NCBI GenBank assembly: GCA_023807065.1
Contig: JAJJLU010003992.1
Coordinates: 1-21,257, forward strand
From: Isotricha intestinalis
Taxonomy: Eukaryota; Ciliophora; Litostomatea; Vestibuliferida; Isotrichidae
Length of the DNA stretch: 21,257 nt
Direction of reading: 5' to 3'
Shown: piece after piece, positions 18,221-21,257 of the stretch
How positions within the stretch are numbered: the stretch's first letter is position 1
Layout: every line of letters starts with the position of its first letter
The notes under the pieces: generated by a model
What the model saw: the letters and a program-made list of their open reading frames with translations, nothing else
Told to the model about the DNA's origin: nothing
The model's database searches: none
Program-made: the position numbers and the translations under genes

Positions 18221-19057
18221 ATGATTAATTCTAGGAGATTAGTAAGAAAGAATTACAAATGTGAAGATTGTTCATATACAGAAAGTAAATTAATAAATCC
18301 AATTGAAGTAAATTTAATTTGTAAAGAATGTGGTGGAATTCTTTGTGAAATAAGTGAAAAAGAAATAAAGTTTCTAAAACAGAAAAAGAAACATACTGAT
18401 AACAGTAATTTGGATAATCCAAAAAAAACTCCAAAAAAAAAACAACATGAAAAAAAGACTAAAAAAGAAAGAAAAACTCATACAGAAAATAATAATAATA
18501 ATAATCAAAGAAATACTAGAAATAATGACAATTCCTCAAATATTAATAATAATCATATATTTAGTAGTTTTCCATTATTGTCTACATCTATATTTGATCT
18601 TTTAAATAATGATATTGAATTTGATTCAATAAATTTTAATGAACCATTTAGAAGAAATTTTTTCTATGATTTTAGTTCTGAATTTGAATTTTTTATTAGA
18701 CCTACTCATGATATTTTCTTTGATAATTTTTTCTCAAATTATCGTTCAAATCCTTTATTTATTGAAATACCTATTAATTTATTTAGTAGTAATAATACAA
18801 GTCATCCTACCAGTAATTCTATATTAAATAAATTAAAAAAATTCCCTATGAATGATAAATATTGTAAAATGGATTCGAATGGAAAATTAGAATTACCTAA
18901 TTGTTGTATTTGTATTTCTGATATTCAAAAAAAAGAAAATACAGTTTTATTACCTTGTGGTCATATGTTTCATTGGAAATGTTGTCACCAATGGTTAAAA
19001 AATAATAATACATGTCCTGTGTGTAGATTTAAATTAACATCAATAATTAAATTATAA
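18221..19057 (+). CDS. RING-H2 E3 ubiquitin ligase with N-terminal zinc ribbon (RNF126/RNF115-like)
   Basis: A complete 278-residue protein. The N-terminal zinc ribbon uses C14/C17 and C34/C37 (YKCEDCSYTE and LICKECGGILCEI), as in the BCA2 zinc finger of RNF115/RNF126, which binds ubiquitin or cargo. A Lys-rich and Asn-rich linker (about 50-110) leads to a Phe-rich segment. The C-terminal RING-H2 domain (228-268) has the C3H2C3 order with spacing C-x2-C-x14-C-x-H-x2-H-x2-C-x10-C-x2-C, including LLPCGHMFHWKC and TCPVCRF. This domain recruits a ubiquitin-charged E2. Domain order and spacing match the RNF126/RNF115 family, which in animals acts in cytosolic quality control and receptor trafficking; that specific role here is inference. 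All eight RING ligands are present. The protein ends eight residues after the last Cys-Arg-Phe, typical of the group. Confidence 0.9.
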   Translation: MINSRRLVRKNYKCEDCSYTESKLINPIEVNLICKECGGILCEISEKEIKFLKQKKKHTDNSNLDNPKKTPKKKQHEKKTKKERKTHTENNNNNNQRNTRNNDNSSNINNNHIFSSFPLLSTSIFDLLNNDIEFDSINFNEPFRRNFFYDFSSEFEFFIRPTHDIFFDNFFSNYRSNPLFIEIPINLFSSNNTSHPTSNSILNKLKKFPMNDKYCKMDSNGKLELPNCCICISDIQKKENTVLLPCGHMFHWKCCHQWLKNNNTCPVCRFKLTSIIKL

Positions 19058-19659
19058 AAAAATAAAAAGAAAATAATAAATATAAAATAATTATAAACAA
19101 AATTTCTAATTTTCTTTATTTAAATCTTTATAATAAATATATCAAATGGGATTTATGGTATAATTTATTATATCCTATTATTAATTGTAATAATCTTTTT
19201 TTAGATTATTTATTTTATTTTTATTTCAATTAAATCATTTATTTAATTCTTTTAATATCTAAATTTATTAATGTAATGAAAAATTAAATCATTAAAAATG
19301 CTAATTTACGGATTTTTTACATTAATGAAAAAATTTTACCCTTTATACTTTAATTATTTCTTTTTATTTTAATTAAATAAAAATGTTATATTAAAATCAA
19401 AAAATTTATATATTGTTTTAATAAATTAAATATATATTGTTATTAATTTACTTCATCTAAATTTAATATTTTTTATTTTATAATTTATTTTCATCCATTC
19501 ATTTGGTATTTTAAATTTCATTTAATCTCATAATTTTATGTTAAATTTTTCATATCATGATAATACAATGATTTCATTAAGATGGTAATTGTTTTTAATT
19601 TCTTAATTAGGAATCTAAGATAATTTTAATATTTTTATTTATTTATTTCTTTTATTTAT
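19058..19659. other. Non-coding AT-rich stretch
   Basis: About 600 bp between the RING gene and the decayed EF-hand gene. I find no ORF of useful length on either strand, no tRNA-like fold and no tandem repeat. One imperfect inverted repeat is present at 19268-19325. The less AT-monotonous words around 19300-19345 could be remnants of an older gene or an RNA, but nothing supports a specific call. Confidence 0.5.
19268..19325. repeat. Imperfect inverted repeat
   Basis: The left arm 19268-19284 (TTAATGTAATGAAAAAT) pairs with the right arm 19312-19325 (ATTTTTTACATTAA) with a 3-nt bulge, enclosing a loop of about 27 nt. Fourteen pairs are possible, all but two A-T. At this composition chance pairing is plausible. 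Confidence 0.4.
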
Positions 19660-20235
19660 TTAATATTTAGATTTTATTAATTTTCTTTTTTTCAAAGTAT
19701 TTGTATAACTAAATAATGAACTTCTTTCATTAAAAATAAGATTTGATAATATTTTTTTCCTAAAGATTCTTTCAGAACATTATTCGATTCAATTAATGGA
19801 GTTAATATTTTAAATATTATGATTTGAAGAGTTTTTTTTCCATTGATAAAATATTTATTAAAGCATCTTTATCCGAATCAAATATTTTAAATAATTTTTT
19901 TAAATGAATCATCAATATTTTGATTATAAATTTTATCTTATAGATGAGGAATTTTTTAAATTTCTTATTTGAACTTTTACAGGTATCAAAATTATTTAGA
20001 ATATTTTTGCAATATTCTTGATAATTTTTTCTATATGAATTATCTTTGTTTTTATTTCTATTTGATATAATTTTTATTTTTATTATGAATTTGAAAATCC
20101 AAAAACAATTTCTTTTGTTAAAATAGAATTGGATTTAATTAATTTTTTATTTCCTTTTGATTTCTTTAAAAAAGAGTTATCCTTTTAATTGATTTAATTT
20201 TTTATATTTTTAATATTCTCTTCTTTGAAAGAGTG
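19660..20235 (-). pseudogene. Decayed gene with EF-hand remnant
   Basis: The minus strand carries protein-like pieces in all three frames, broken by frameshifts and stops. The longest open piece (19817-20134, about 105 codons, no ATG start) ends with LFKIFDSDKDALINILS. This resembles an EF-hand: loop positions 1, 3 and 5 are Asp, but the usual Gly at 6 is Ala and the Glu at 12 is Ser. A second frame continues with FKILTPLIE and KESLGKKYYQ, and a third with NLIFNERSSLFSYTNTL down to a TAA at 19660-19662. Upstream, another frame gives LTKEIVFGFSNS before two stops. EF-hand then ILTPL then a NLI-type end is an arrangement I associate with ciliate EF-hand proteins, from memory. No GTA...TAG mini-introns reconcile the frames, so decay is favoured over splicing. 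Sequencing errors alone would have to be several. Confidence 0.55.
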
Positions 20236-20377
20236 ATAATACAAATAAAAGTAAATATAAATTTTATTTCAACAATTAAAAATATTGAAATAAGTATTAA
20301 TTTAAAAAAGTATTATCTTAAAAATTAAAAATAAAAAAAAACTAATAAAAACTTTTAAAAATACATTATAAAACAAT

Positions 20378-21257
20378 TTAATTAAAAAAAGTACTATTCA
20401 AAGTAGCACTTGATTCAAAGCCAGAGCAAAATTTTCCATCAACTAACAAATTTCCTAAATCACTAATTTGAATACAAGGATATTCATAAATTTTATTATC
20501 ATCTCCAATACCATTCATTTTAATAATTTTTAAAAAAGGATCTAAAACAACAAAAGTACTATTCATATAAGAAATAGTATTTAAAAATTCTTTAGATATA
20601 TTATATAAACTAATACAAACAAATTCACCTGAAAAATCAACACAAACAATACTTATTGGAACTTCAAAACAACTTTTAACTGGAGTTATTATTTTCCCTG
20701 TTATTAATTTACCATTATTTATTCCTTCAATTAATTTACTTGTATTTATTATAGTATATTTAATATCTTCTTTTAAATTACTTGGTATTGTTGATACAAT
20801 TTGAGCTAATTTTTTAGGTTTTAAACCACATTGATTTTTTATTAATTTACAAGTTGATTGAACTGTATTTATTATATTAACACATAGATCATTAGATTTT
20901 AATGTTTCATCTATATTATTTGCTTCTAAAAAATCTTTATATGCATTTTCATAATTTTCTAAATATGCATGAACAACTCCTCTATTATAATATAAATCTG
21001 GGTTTTTATATTTACTTTTTTTTTCTTGGGATTTATTATATGCGCTTAATGCATATCTTAAATCATTATATTGAGTTTTGTCAATAAATGCTTTATAAAA
21101 ATATGCATTTCCATATACATACCATGATAAAGAATCTTTCATATCTAATGTTATTGCTTTTTTTGCATAATCTAAACTTTCTTTTGCTATTTGTTGTTTT
21201 TCTTCAGTTGAATTTACTTGTTTTGTTCTTATTATCATTGATAAACTTCTTAAACTT
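20378..21257 (-). CDS. TTC5: TTC5-like TPR and OB-fold protein, C-terminal part
   Basis: The frame runs from the TAA at 20378-20380 to the right window edge, so the 5' end is missing. The codons before the first in-frame Met (21236-21238) read SLRSLS, and LSMIIRTKQ matches the TTC5 segment just before its last TPRs, so that Met is not the start. Two TPR-like units are visible, SWYVYGNAYFYKAF and LYYNRGVVHAYLENYENAY. The rest is the TTC5 OB-fold domain, with GKIITPVKSCFEVPISIVCV, VCISLYNIS, a DPFLKIIKM segment and a final VDGKFCSG. In animals TTC5 (Strap) is a p300/p53 cofactor and the adaptor that recognises nascent tubulin to trigger tubulin mRNA decay. A tubulin role would be sensible in a microtubule-rich cell, but the binding residues lie largely outside the window. 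Confidence 0.9.
   Translation of the reverse strand, partial: SLRSLSMIIRTKQVNSTEEKQQIAKESLDYAKKAITLDMKDSLSWYVYGNAYFYKAFIDKTQYNDLRYALSAYNKSQEKKSKYKNPDLYYNRGVVHAYLENYENAYKDFLEANNIDETLKSNDLCVNIINTVQSTCKLIKNQCGLKPKKLAQIVSTIPSNLKEDIKYTIINTSKLIEGINNGKLITGKIITPVKSCFEVPISIVCVDFSGEFVCISLYNISKEFLNTISYMNSTFVVLDPFLKIIKMNGIGDDNKIYEYPCIQISDLGNLLVDGKFCSGFESSATLNSTFFN

Noticed and set aside
8780..19057. A functional ubiquitin gene cluster formed by the protease and the RING ligase
   Set aside because: They are 7.5 kb apart with two unrelated genes between them, on a genome where gene order shows no clustering; co-location is most likely chance.
19058..20377. A tRNA or other structured RNA gene in the longest gene-free gap
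   Set aside because: No T-arm-like GTTCRA motif with matching stems and no GC-rich stem were found; only one A/T inverted repeat.
20902..21087. Plus-strand 61-codon frame opposite TTC5
   Set aside because: Antisense to TPR codons of a recognised protein.

Overview
The window is a compact, extremely AT-rich stretch of a eukaryotic nuclear genome, very probably from a ciliate. The recognisable proteins (ribosomal protein uL24/RPL26, PHO80-type cyclin, SLC22-like transporter, ubiquitin-specific protease, RING-H2 ligase, TTC5) are all eukaryotic. Genes are nearly intronless and separated by roughly 80-370 bp. The one intron I can support is 25 nt, begins GTA, ends TAG and has CTAAT inside; introns this small are best known in ciliates. 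No gene needs a reassigned stop: ORFs end in TAA, one in TAG (cyclin) and one in TGA (protease), each at a sensible protein end. This fits a ciliate with the standard code, such as the litostome group that includes rumen ciliates. The lineage is inference; another AT-rich protist is not excluded.

Layout from left to right: the 5' end of RPL26 (minus, cut by the window edge); a coiled-coil, low-complexity protein (plus); a large basic protein whose first exon is 20 nt, running into an ankyrin-repeat frame through a frame break in a poly-A run (plus); a PHO80-like cyclin and an SLC22-like MFS transporter (both minus); a ubiquitin-specific protease (plus); a 1536-residue IQ-motif protein carrying an 11-copy repeat based on ISFNII (minus); an Asn/Pro-rich protein with Cys motifs at both ends (minus); a zinc-ribbon plus RING-H2 E3 ligase (plus); about 600 bp of apparently non-coding sequence; a decayed gene with an EF-hand remnant (minus); and the C-terminal part of TTC5 (minus, cut by the right edge).

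The genes do not form an operon or an evident pathway. They alternate in strand, with short divergent gaps (RPL26/coiled-coil gene, transporter/protease, Asn-Pro-rich gene/RING gene) that must hold both promoters, and convergent gaps (ankyrin gene/cyclin, protease/IQ gene). A deubiquitinase and an E3 ligase share the window, but nothing shows that they act together. I see no mobile element, CRISPR array, rRNA, tRNA or telomeric repeat.

The most useful leads are the mini-intron, the frame break joining the basic protein to its ankyrin repeats, the ISFNII repeat array, the Asn/Pro-rich protein with conserved-looking Cys ends, and the unannotated EF-hand pseudogene.
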